A DNA stretch of 64,000 nt from Clostridium sp. CAG:678 (GTDB taxonomy: Bacteria > Bacillota > Clostridia > Oscillospirales > Acutalibacteraceae): contig HF991793.1 in the NCBI GenBank assembly GCA_000431535.1, positions 1 through 64,000 of the forward strand. The letters are read 5' to 3'. The position numbers and the translations under genes are program-made. Positions 33,217 to 43,700 of this stretch are shown one piece after another; the stretch's first letter is position 1, and the number at the start of each line of letters is the position of its first letter. A model generated the notes under the pieces. The model was not told the origin of the DNA. It saw only the letters and a program-made list of their open reading frames with translations, and ran no database searches.

Positions 33217-33475
33217 CAAAATCAGAACGAATAAAATCATAAGAAGCAATGAATAAATAAATGCAAGCATATTAGCACATCTGCATTATTATATTTATGA
33301 TCGGATATGCTTATTGTGCAAACTTATTTACATATAACCGCCTTATTGCACCGTTTTATATAATTCTTTATATTTTTGCTAAAAAATAACATTTTTATAA
33401 ATAAATGTGTTAAAATGATATTGTATTTATCACCACCAACACCCCGGTGATAATGCCGGCCATGTGCCGAAAAAA
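33217..33475. other. AT-rich non-coding stretch
   Basis: No gene was found in this stretch or in the rest of 33217-33643 apart from the two hairpins listed separately. The sequence is strongly AT-rich. Confidence 0.5.
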
Positions 33476-33505
33476 GGAGCGGACAAAAGTCCGCTCCGAT
33501 TTTTT
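33476..33505. terminator. Hairpin terminator, both directions
   Basis: A 9-bp stem GGAGCGGAC/GTCCGCTCC (33476-33484 with 33489-33497) and AAAA loop, with six T following on the plus strand and six A preceding. It may end transcription from the 31564 gene 260 bases upstream. Confidence 0.75.
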
Positions 33506-33569
33506 AACGAAAGAAAAAGTTTGATTTTAACGGCATTTATAAATCTGCCGAAAACGCAGGGCATATAAA

Positions 33570-33599
33570 AACCGCGGCTGCTTTCAAGCAGCCGCGGTT
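33570..33599 (-). terminator. Terminator of the endonuclease/phosphatase pseudogene
   Basis: A perfect 14-bp GC-rich stem (33570-33583 with 33586-33599) and 2-nt loop, followed by TTTTT on the minus strand. Confidence 0.8.
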
Positions 33600-33643
33600 A
33601 ATTTATTAACCGGTCATTTTCAATTTAACGGTGATCAAACAGA

Positions 33644-34407
33644 TCATTCAAGTGAAAATTCCGCATAAACCCCGTAATGATCGCTTACATAGCCCTCCGG
33701 TATATCATCCAGTATCTCATAATTAAGCGTATTAAAATCATCAGACACAAAGATAAAATCGATCGGCTCCGATCTGTCCGTTTCACCCCGGTTCTGATAT
33801 GTTCCGTCTGCCCTGTCCGGAAAAGCGGAAAGCGTATCACTGAGTTCTGCGGCAACGGCATTATAAGCCGCCATGCCGCGGTTCTGATTAAAATCGCCCG
33901 TAAGAACGATCTGCGCCTGCGGATATTTCTCTGACAGTGCCTGCATGCGCTGCATGATAAGCCGCGCGCCGAAATTTGCCGCTTCACTGCTTGCATTATC
34001 AAGATGCGTATTCATATGGAGCAGTAATTTTCCGGTTTCTGTTTCCCGCAAAAGCACCCATGTGCATATTCTGTTGCACCCGGCGCCGTCATACTTGCTT
34101 TGGGTATCCGGAGTTTCCGAAAGCCAGAAAGTGACCTTATCCACAGCAGTGTATTTATCTTTACGCCAGAAAACCGCATTCATTTCAGATTTATTTTCAT
34201 TTTCATCTCCGTGCGTTTAACCCCATAGGAATCATAATCGCTCATCAGCGTTTCAAGGCTGCCAAGCCTGATTCAGTTCCTGCGTACCGATTATATCCGG
34301 CTAAATCGTGTTCATACAATGCGCAAAGCGCTGAACTCTTTTGTATAATAAAGCATTTCCAAAAGGCTTCCTCAAGGCACGGCACGGTTAAAAGTTACAG
34401 CTGTTAC
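33644..34407 (-). pseudogene. Endonuclease/exonuclease/phosphatase family gene, multiply frameshifted
   Basis: The intact 3' part (179 codons from 34183) encodes the C-terminal two thirds of an EEP-fold protein: FWLSETPDTQSKYDG, NRICTWVLL, HMNTHLDN with the catalytic His/Asn, LTGDFNQNRG, IDFIFVS and SDHYGVYAEF. Upstream, pieces of the missing N-terminus appear in different frames: VTFN near 34400, RVQRFAHCMN, PDIIGTQELNQAWQP ending in a stop, and LETLMSDYDSYGVKR in the next frame. At least three frame changes separate them. A GGAGG before about 34407 marks the former start. The family acts on phosphodiesters; the gene is inactive as read. Confidence 0.8.
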
Positions 34408-34442
34408 CCGCCTTCCTCCATTCTGTTTATAGAAGTATACTT

Positions 34443-36272
34443 TTAATCGGGAACCATTACCGGCTGTGTAAAATCGCCGTAAAGCCTTGCGCCCTGGTAC
34501 CATTTCCATGCTCTGACACGCACGTAATACGTTTCATTGCTGTCTGCACCGATTGCATAACTGGTTGCGCCGGAACCCGTAATAAACGCGCCGTTTACAT
34601 CCTGCCGGAAATCTTTATCTGTTGACCACTGAATGTAATAGCCGTGAGACGCCTGCACATCCCATTTTGCGTTGATCGTGCTGCCGGTCATTTCGGCGCT
34701 GAAATTCAAAACAGGGGACGGCGCTGCACACACATGGGTTTTGGATGAGGCGGAGCCGTAATCGTTATACGCAACAACCATTACGTTATATTCCCACGCT
34801 GCAACAAGATCCGTAAACACAAATCTGTTTTCCTCTGTTATACCCTTTAAGGTTTCCGTGTAGCCCGGCTGACCGTAAGTGCCTGTATAGATATATACAC
34901 GATATCCGTCCGCTCCGGCAACGTTGTTCCATTCAAGGTAAAGATCCGTTCCGCCGTCACCGCGCGCATACACGTTATAGCCTGTTGGCGCCTGGGGTTT
35001 TGTGCCGGCTTTTACCGCAGCGCAGAAATCGCCGTAAAGCCTTTGATCCTGATACCATTTCCACGCCCGAACGCGCACATAATATGTATCATTGCTGTTT
35101 ACCGGGATCGTGTAACTGGTTGCGCCGGAACCCGTAATGAACGCGCCGTTTACATCCTGCTGAAAATCTTGATCTGTTGACCACTGAATGTAGTAGCCGT
35201 GAGACGCCTGCACATCCCATTTTGCGGTAATGGTATTGCCGTTTGCCGTGGCTGTAACATTTTCAACCGGCAGCGGCGCCGCGCATACTCTGGTATTGGA
35301 TGACGCATCGCCGTATTCGTTATACGCAGTAACCTTTACATTATATTCCCATGCCGGGATGAGATCCGTAAACGCGAATCTGTTTTCACTTGTTGTGCCC
35401 TTAAGGGTTTCGGTATACCCCTCTTCACCGGGAGCGCCCGTATAGATATAAACTTTATAACCGTCTGCACCTTCAACGCGGTTCCATTCAAGGTAAAGAT
35501 CCGTTCCGCCGTCGCCGCGCGCATACACATTATATCCCGTTGGCGCCTGCGGTTTTGGGCCTTCCGGTTCCTCTTGCGCAAGGGTGGTGACAGAGATCTC
35601 CGAGGAGGCACTATGCTCTGCATTGGCTGCGGTTACGCGAATTTTGTATTCCGTGTTTGGAGCAAGGCCGGTAAATACATATTCGTTTTCCGTTACCGTT
35701 TTGATAAAAGCAGCCGGGTCATGGGTTGCGTCATAGATCTGATATTCTGTTGCGCCCTCCACATCATCCCAATACACGGTAAAGCCCGTTTGGGTAAGCT
35801 CTTTTGCCTGTAAAACAGGCGCCGAAACTTCCGGCAAATCAGGTTCCGGCGGATTCACTTCCGTAAGTTCCACAAAATAGGAAACCGGGCCGGTGATGTG
35901 CGTGGACTGGCAAATAATCGTATATTCTTCATCCGCCGTAAACTCTGCTGTAACATCAAAATTGGGATTTCTTGTTCCATCCTCACCTATAACATCATCA
36001 CAAAGAGAATCGTCAACTACAGGCAGACCTTTGCTGTCTCGAATATAGCAAAACGGATCCACCATATCCTCTCCCAGATGGGATGCAATACGGTATTCGC
36101 CTGTTCTTTCCGGAGTAAAATGCAAAATATATGTATCTCCGTCACGGTCTAATGTTACCGTGGCTGTCTGCCCTGCGCTGATTGCGCCTGATCCTGCTGC
36201 AAAGGCAACGCCTGCCGGCAGAACGCAGACCGCCATGATCAGGCTGAGTACCAGACTTAAAACTTTTTTCAT
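34443..36272 (-). CDS. Secreted fibronectin type III repeat protein
   Basis: 609 residues. A Sec signal peptide (KKVLSLVLSLIMAVCVLP, cleavage near AFAAG) is followed by a beta domain of the PPC type (TATVTLDRDGDTYILHFTPE, about 30-135). One FnIII domain (VSAPVLQAKELTQTGFTVYW) comes next, then two nearly identical 185-residue units, each an FnIII pair beginning PQAPTGYNVYARGDGGTDLY and containing ASHGYYIQWSTD. No LPXTG, dockerin or other anchor is seen, so the protein is probably released or held by partner binding. ATG 36272 follows AAAGGAGAGG. Likely a carbohydrate- or matrix-binding surface factor. Confidence 0.88.
   Translation of the reverse strand: MKKVLSLVLSLIMAVCVLPAGVAFAAGSGAISAGQTATVTLDRDGDTYILHFTPERTGEYRIASHLGEDMVDPFCYIRDSKGLPVVDDSLCDDVIGEDGTRNPNFDVTAEFTADEEYTIICQSTHITGPVSYFVELTEVNPPEPDLPEVSAPVLQAKELTQTGFTVYWDDVEGATEYQIYDATHDPAAFIKTVTENEYVFTGLAPNTEYKIRVTAANAEHSASSEISVTTLAQEEPEGPKPQAPTGYNVYARGDGGTDLYLEWNRVEGADGYKVYIYTGAPGEEGYTETLKGTTSENRFAFTDLIPAWEYNVKVTAYNEYGDASSNTRVCAAPLPVENVTATANGNTITAKWDVQASHGYYIQWSTDQDFQQDVNGAFITGSGATSYTIPVNSNDTYYVRVRAWKWYQDQRLYGDFCAAVKAGTKPQAPTGYNVYARGDGGTDLYLEWNNVAGADGYRVYIYTGTYGQPGYTETLKGITEENRFVFTDLVAAWEYNVMVVAYNDYGSASSKTHVCAAPSPVLNFSAEMTGSTINAKWDVQASHGYYIQWSTDKDFRQDVNGAFITGSGATSYAIGADSNETYYVRVRAWKWYQGARLYGDFTQPVMVPD
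34450..35560 (-). repeat. 555-bp tandem duplication inside the FnIII gene
   Basis: The same DNA (for example GTTCCATTCAAGGTAAAGAT) occurs at 34926 and 35481, 555 bp apart. The two coded units differ at only a minority of positions, so the duplication is recent or homogenised. Confidence 0.85.
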
Positions 36273-36315
36273 AAAAGCGCCTCTCCTTTCATTTTCTGAA
36301 ATCATCTATATTTTT

Positions 36316-36344
36316 ATTATAAAATAAATACAAAGTGTATTCAA
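36316..36344 (-). promoter_or_regulatory. Promoter of the FnIII gene
   Basis: Minus strand: -35 TTGAAT (36339-36344), a 17-bp spacer and -10 TATAAT (36316-36321). Confidence 0.8.
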
Positions 36345-36408
36345 CCGGTAATTCAATCCTTCATAAAAAGTTAAAATTTAAGAGCAAAACAACACAAGGA
36401 AAAAGCAA

Positions 36409-36439
36409 AGTCCGCCCTGATCTGAGATCAGAGCGGACT
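36409..36439. terminator. Terminator after the LRR gene
   Basis: A 15-bp stem with one G-T pair (36409-36423 with 36425-36439), followed on the minus strand by a T-rich tract. It divides the LRR gene from the FnIII promoter. Confidence 0.8.
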
Positions 36440-36459
36440 CTTTTCTAAAACAAACAAGA

Positions 36460-37776
36460 TTATTTAAAGGTATGCTGCAGAATGGAATGATCCCTTGCGT
36501 TGATATAGCCGTCGCTGTTCACATCCATAACGGAATCGTAATTTGCGTCGCCCTGCTTTGCGTTATAACAATCCTCAAGGCTTATTGTATATTCCTCGCC
36601 GCAGACAGAGCACCTTGCAGTTGCAACGAACCCTTCGTAACCAGCCACTTCATAACTGTGCTGCGCATTCCAGACAACATAAATGTCCGTATCGGCAGTT
36701 ATATTTTTACCGTTCGCACTCCAGGAGGGGCAAACATAGCCGGACGGAGCCTGCGGAAACGCAGGCGCAGCCGAATCGCCGCCGGCGGTAACATACAAAT
36801 AATCCATAAGGCTGCCGCCCTGTGCGTCATAATAAGAAACTTTATAAAAATCTTTTGTTACATTAACATGCACATTCATATTGGCAGCGCCCGACAGCCC
36901 CACGTTGTAAGCGTAATCAAATCCGTTTTGTGCGGCAGAATAATCCGAAAATTCAAAAGCCCCGGTCTGCGCGTTATATTCGCCTGCAGCAGACGGCTCC
37001 ACCACATTCTGCGCAAGCAGGCCGCTGACGGGAACGGAAAATGTTTTTCCGTTTGCCGCTGCGGCAGCCGTAACAGACTGATTACCTATATTCTGCTGCG
37101 TAACATTGGTAAGCTGCGTATTTGCGGAAAGATCCAGATACGTCAGGCAGTTATCACTGCAGATCAGCGTTTGAAGCGCCGGATTATGAGAAAGATCAAG
37201 CGCCGTGATCTGATTGGTATGACAGCTTAAGCGAGTCAGCCCCGTGCACGCGCTTACATCCAGAGAAGTCAGCGCGCAGCCGTAGCACTGCAGATCCGTG
37301 ATACCTGCCGGCAGAATTAAACTTGCCAATTCCGAGTTGCCGAAACAATACAGCGTTTTCAGCGCGGTATTTGCAGATAGGTCAAGCGAAGTCAGGGCAT
37401 TTCCGTTTATGGTTAAATACTCCAGGTTCTGAAGCGCGGAAAGATCAACGCTTTCCAGCCCGAGCGCGCCGGCATAGAGTTCTTTCAGATTTGTGAAATA
37501 TTCTATGCCCTTCAGATCCGTAATCTGCCCGTAAGGTATGGAATAAACGAACAGGGGCATATTGGTTACCTGCGCCGTTTCCTCCGGGCTTAAAAAGAGA
37601 TCTTTGTTTGTATCATAGCGTTCTTCCACAACACTTCTGAAATGATCATCCGGGAAGTTGACGGCGTTGATCTCAACGCCGTCCTGCGCGTTTGCAAACA
37701 CAAGCCCGGTAAAGCAGGAAAGCGCCAGAATGAAAGCAAAAAGCGCAGATAAATTTTTCTTTAAAACTTTGTTCAT
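36460..37776 (-). CDS. Secreted leucine-rich-repeat protein with C-terminal dockerin-like end
   Basis: 438 residues. A signal peptide (LSALFAFILALSCFTGLVFA) precedes an internalin-like LRR array (about 85-225; LTSLDLSANTALKTLYC, LTSLDVSACTGLTRLSC, ITALDLSHNPALQTLIC, LTYLDLSANTQLTNV). Beta domains and a Listeria-Bacteroides-type segment (YYDAQGGSLMDYLYV) follow. The last 30 residues (DVNSDGYINARDHSILQHTF) form one calcium loop plus helix of a type I dockerin; the first loop is degenerate, so it is about half a dockerin. Suggests a role outside the cell, possibly docking to a cohesin. AAGGAGG lies 10 bases before ATG, 15 bases after the giant gene, so one operon. Confidence 0.85.
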   Translation of the reverse strand: MNKVLKKNLSALFAFILALSCFTGLVFANAQDGVEINAVNFPDDHFRSVVEERYDTNKDLFLSPEETAQVTNMPLFVYSIPYGQITDLKGIEYFTNLKELYAGALGLESVDLSALQNLEYLTINGNALTSLDLSANTALKTLYCFGNSELASLILPAGITDLQCYGCALTSLDVSACTGLTRLSCHTNQITALDLSHNPALQTLICSDNCLTYLDLSANTQLTNVTQQNIGNQSVTAAAAANGKTFSVPVSGLLAQNVVEPSAAGEYNAQTGAFEFSDYSAAQNGFDYAYNVGLSGAANMNVHVNVTKDFYKVSYYDAQGGSLMDYLYVTAGGDSAAPAFPQAPSGYVCPSWSANGKNITADTDIYVVWNAQHSYEVAGYEGFVATARCSVCGEEYTISLEDCYNAKQGDANYDSVMDVNSDGYINARDHSILQHTFK

Positions 37777-37791
37777 TGCCCTGCTTCCTCC

Positions 37792-40700
37792 TTAGCGTCC
37801 CACTGTAAACGATACGGGGATCGTGTTGCTGATCTGCGTGCCGTCGCTCAAAGTGATTGTGCAGGTGATATCCGCCTGATAATTATTTGCCAAAATCACG
37901 CCGTCCACCTTAACAACACCGTTTTGATCCACGGTTACCTTGGAATTGCTGGATTTCCATTCAATGGAAGTGTAATTCTCAGCCGCCTCCGGATAAGTAT
38001 TGATGGAAAGCTGGATGCTCTTGCCATACAGATTGATATTCTTGTATGCAACGGAATCAACTTCTTCACCGTTATATACGAATTTGAACGATTCAATCCG
38101 TTTCAGCGCGTCCGTTACCATGATTGTTCTGGTAATCTCCGAAACGCGGTCATAATCATCGGTAACGGTATACGTGATTGTAATTCTGCCGTATTCGGCG
38201 TCATTATCCTTAAGAACGGTTATCGTATCTCCGCTTACCTGTGCCGTTACGTTTTCCGCATCGGAATATGTGATCTCTGCGGATTTGATCATGGCGCCTT
38301 CGTTATGGGAAGCCGTGATCACAACGGCATTGTTCTCATCCTTAACATAGGATTCGCCGTCTTTTACATCTGTGCCGTTGATCTTAAGGGCAACGGTGCC
38401 CGCCTCGATAAACGGATGATCCGCAAGGTTGTTGTACGCGGTTCTGAGCGCGGCGCAGGCACTGTCTATTGCCTCCTGCGTGGAGAGATAATCCTTGCTT
38501 ACCGCCTGCGCATGCTCATACGCCTCTTTAAACGCCATGCCGTATTCATATTCATAATCCATATAATTTACGGAGGAATATTCCGAAATGGCGGCATTGA
38601 GCGCGGTGGTATCATTCGTGGTGATCGCCCTGATAGTTGCGGAAACGCCGCCGTCCACAGCGTAAGCGGTTATAATACATTCGCCGCCGGTTATAAAGGT
38701 TACAACACCGTTATCATCCACCGTTGCGATCTCAGGATCTGAGGATACATAAACGCATTCACGCACGCTTGGAATTGCGATTGCGGAAGAACCGGAATAC
38801 TTCGGATCCAGCGTTACGGTTGTTGACGGCGAACCGTAAACAAATTCCTCATCAAACGAAACAGACTGCACGGGCGTGGTAACAAAGGAAACATAAACGC
38901 TGTTTTCCACAGTATTGCCTGCCTCATCTGTTACCTTTGCCGTGATCTTCGCGTAATCAGCGGAAATGCCGTTTTTGGTTACAAGACCATACTGATCAAC
39001 CGTAATATTACTGTTTGAAGAACTCCACTCCACCGTTGTGCCGGAGCTGCAGTCGGCAGGTTCAAGCGCCGTATTCAGTTTCAGCGAAGCGCCGTTGAGC
39101 GCAAGCGCCTGATAACGGATAAAGCCTTCGTTTACCACAGAGGCGTTGTCACTTTCCTCCAGCGTAACGGAAACACCTGTTACGGGAACGAATTTTTCGA
39201 GCGAGTTATACGCCGTATTCAGGGTTTCAATCGTTGTGTTTACATCTGCCTGATCCGCCGTTGCCTCGCTGATTACCTTATTTGCAAGATCGAGCGCGTT
39301 TTTAAAGTTCTGCAGCGACGCATTAGTATAGGTGTGCGTATCTTTTGTATTTTCATAAAATTCGTTATACTGCGCATAAAGATTGGCAAGCTGTGTGTAA
39401 TCCGTTTTAAATGTTACGGTACAAGCTGCCGTGTAAGCGCCGTCAAACGTTTCCACGGTGATCACAGCCGTTCCGGTATTCACAGGCGTTACATTGCCTT
39501 CGTTATCCACAGTTGCAATGTTTGTGTTATCTGAACGCCAGATAACATCTTTTATGCTGGCATCGCTTGGGCTGACGGCAGCATTCAGTTTGAACGCGCC
39601 TTCGTTTGCATATCTTTCCACATTGGTCTGATCCAATGAGATCCCGTTTACAAGCGCTTCCGCTACAACCACCCTAATCGTTCTGGTTACGGTCCTTCCA
39701 TAATAATCCGTTGCGGTAATCATGAGTTCTGACTTAGCGCTTGCATTCAGATTTGCCGTGGGCTGGGAAATCGTTGCCTGCGCGCCGCTGAGCGAAATAT
39801 CCGCATCGGATTCGCTTACGATGCTCCATTCCAGACTCTTATAGTTTGCGGCTGCCTCTGCCGGCAGAGACGCCGTTAAGATCGTGCGTGATTCGTAGCC
39901 TGCGCCTGAATCCTCAAAAGAATGCGTAACGGCATTCGCGTCTAAACTGCCGCTGCCTCTGGACTGGAATTGGAAAAGCAGGTCCTTTTTCTGATTGTCA
40001 TAACTCAGATTGATCGTATCAGCGGCAACGAATTCGTGACCGGCAAGCGCCTCGCCTGCCTTATTCAGTGCGTCTGCAATCTGATCAATCTCATACTGCA
40101 CAAGGGAATCATCACTGAGCGCCGCCTGTGCGTTATCATATGCCTCTTTGAACGCCATGCCGTATTCATACTGATAATCCATATAGTTGACATCGGCATA
40201 TTTCGCGATCGCGTTGTTCAGAGCGCTTCTGTCTCCCTGCGTGGAAACACGGCATTCCGCGGTGTAACCGCCGTCATACGTTGTAACCCGGATCGTTGTT
40301 GCGCCGGCGCCGGTAAAGGTTACCAGACCGGTCTGATCCACGGTAGCAACGCTTTCATTATCGGAAGACCATACTACATCCTTGATGCTTGCCTGACCGA
40401 TATGGAATACAGAATCTCCGGTAGGATAAACCACGCAGTTGAGCTGATACTGTTCGCCTATGCTGCCGCCGATCTCATCTTCGTTGATTTCAACAGATGT
40501 AACCGGGAAATACGCAAAGGATACCCAAACATCATCGCTGTATTGATTGCCGAAATGATCCGTAACCGTGCAGGTTACCATGCCGTAGCAGCTTGAATCC
40601 TGCGCGGGGCTTGCAACGCCGTCCTGCGAAACCGTTATGGTTTCCGTTGAAGTAGTCCATTCCACCTTTTCGTAACTTGCGTTGTTCGGATAAAGCCTTA

Positions 40701-43700
40701 CTTTCAGGTTGAGTTCCGCATTCTTATAGGAAAGGCCTTCATCCAGCAGGGAAAGATCATACTGATAATAATTGTCTGTCTCCTCGCCGTCCAGATAAAG
40801 TTCCACTTTCTGGATAAACGTATATTTCTTAAGACCGTTGTACGCCGCCTCAAGCTGGGCGTACATTTCGTTTACCTCTTCCTGAGAAGAAGCGTTGGCG
40901 TCAACGAGCGCCTGCGCCTCGTTCAGTTTCTGGATATACGAGTTATAGGTATCCGGATAATAATTTTCCGCGGCAAGCGAAAGGTTTTTATAAGAAGTGA
41001 TCAGCTGCTGCAACGCGTCGTAGTTGGTTTGAACGGTAACCGCGCACTGCGCCGTATGCCCGCCGTCCGCCGTTGTGGCGGTAATTACACATTCTCCGCC
41101 GTAAACAAACGATACATTGCCGTCCTGATCCACGGTTGCAACATCCTCATTGCTTGAGGACCAGATCACATCCGTAATATCCGCAGAGCCTACGCCGAGA
41201 GCAGTAGGCTGCACCGTTGCTTCCAAAGTGGTGCTTTCGCCCGTTTTTCCGATTATTTCGGTTCTGTCAAGCGTTACTCCCGTTGCCTGCGTTCTTGAGA
41301 ACGCAACGACAACGCTGTCCGAAACCGTATCGCCGAAATAATCTGTTGCGGTAACGGTTATGGTTGAGTAACAGGAAGTATAATCGTTTTTAGGTGTAAC
41401 TTTACCGGTTGCGTCAACCGATACCTCGCTTTCATTGCTGGACTTCCATTCAACGTTTCTGTACATAGCGCCCTTGGGACTCAGTTCATAATCCAACTGA
41501 TAGGAAGTGTTGTAATAATACAGCGTTGAAACATCAACACTTATATGATCCGGCGCTTCCTTTCCGGCATTGTCAAGAATCGTTACACTGTTGAGGCCAA
41601 CATAACCGCCAAGCTGATAGAACACATAAAGCAGTTCTTCCGCATACGTATCCACAACGGACTGAGACGCCATATCCATCTCATTGTTGATATAATATGC
41701 GTAATTGAGCATCAGCATATAATTCTGAAAATATTCCTTGTTTTCCTCTGTTTTCTTAATAATGGTGGATTCACAGAGGCCTATGATCTCCTGCAGTCTG
41801 GATTTATCGGGATATACCGTAACGGTAGCCGTATCCTGAATACCGCCGTCTGTTGAAATGCAATAGAGTGTTGTTGTGCCAACGTCCACGCCTTTAATCA
41901 CGGCGTTGCCCGTTTCGCTGTCCTTGCTGATAACGGTAGCGATATCATTATCCACCGAATACCAGTTTGCGTCATAGCATGCCGCGTTGCTGCCGGTAAG
42001 GGAACCGCCGAAAGTCATGGAATGCGTAACGTCAATAGACTGACCGTTTATAACGGAAAACGCATCGCCGTCAATGGTGTTGGATGTAGCATCATTTCTG
42101 ACTACCGTAAGCGTAACCGTACCGCTCTGCACTTCGCCGTCCGCCGAAACGCAGTAGATATTTACGCTCTGCGCGCTCTCATTGCCCGCCTTCATTTTTA
42201 CGGTGGCGGTGCCGGCTGCCGCATCGCTTTCAAGAGAAAAATTGTTATTATCTATATACCAGTTTACGGTTTTATTGGTTGCATCCGCCGGGGCGATATT
42301 CGCTTTCAGCGTGATGCCTTTATTTACATAGGTAATATTGCCGTCCAGCGCATTAATGGTTACGGTAGCGAACTGGTGCGTTTCCCCGCCGATCTCTGAC
42401 GGTTCGGACACTGCATAATCACTGCCGCCTACAGAACCGGTCACTTCAAGTGAAATGCTCTGCACCGGCTGGCCGTTGTCTATGGATTTTTCACCCTGAA
42501 CAGAACTTATCTCAAGGAAGTTTGAGCCAACATAATAGCCTGTCTGCGCTTTGCACACAACCGTGCAGCTGCCGCCGCCGACCGCCGTATACAAACCGTT
42601 TGTATCGATTTTTCCGATTCCGTCAGTAGCGGTGCCGTCGTTCATAACGGGATCGCCGTTTTCATCCACCATCGGATTGCCTTGAGCGTCCGTTTCCTGA
42701 TAAGGCTGCGTTGCCCAAAGGATTTCTTCTTCGCCCGTTTCGGCATTTTGGGTCTTGATACCCCATGTGAAATAGAGGTTATCCGACTCCGCAACGCGCG
42801 AGGGATATACCGCCGCGTGCATATACTGACTCTCGCCGAGGTTTATGGAATCCCGGTCCGCGGTAACCTCCACATCGGAAAGATAGTTGCCCACCCTGCC
42901 GGTCACGGTGATATTTACGGTTTTTGAAACGTTATTTGCCGCCGAGGTGGCTGTGATCTGCACCGTCTGCTGCGAATACTGCCCGAGCGAACCGCCCGCG
43001 TCCCTGCCGGTGATGATGCCGGTAACGGGATCTACAGATGCGATAGACGGATCAGAAGAAGTCCATGTGATATCCGAAGTATCCGCCGCTTCCGGCTGTG
43101 CGTTTTCTATAGAGAGTTGGATCTCCGTTCCTTCACGCACGGTATTTGCACCGGTAATCTCAAAATCCGTAACGGGCACACCGTCCACTACGGTAAACGT
43201 GATCGAATCATTCGTTGTGAACTGATAAATAATATTCGCTATAATCTTAACGGCGGTTGCCGTAAGCTGAACGGGATCTGCCGTATCGCCCACGATATCG
43301 GAAATGGCAAAGCAGGCGTCCAAAATGGCGGTGAGCACCGTTCTGTTGATATCCAGACCTACATATTTGATCAGAATGTCCGCAATCTGGCTGGAATCTA
43401 CCGTGCCAAGATTTTCCAGTTCATAAATATAATTGATATATTTTAGCAGATTTTCAATAAATCCGTCTGTATCCGGGGAAACCAAAATGGTAACTTCACC
43501 CGTATTTTTAAACGTAACAAGACCGCTGTCATCCACCGTGGCAATTACCTTGCCGCTGTCAAAAATGGAAGTGTTTTTAACGGAATAAATCACGCCCATA
43601 TGCAGCCTGGTAGGTGTTGTGCAAGCAGAAAGCTGAAGGGTGGAACCAACCGCAACCGTGGTGGGCAGATCCTGTTTATTCGTGATATGCGTGCCGTTCG

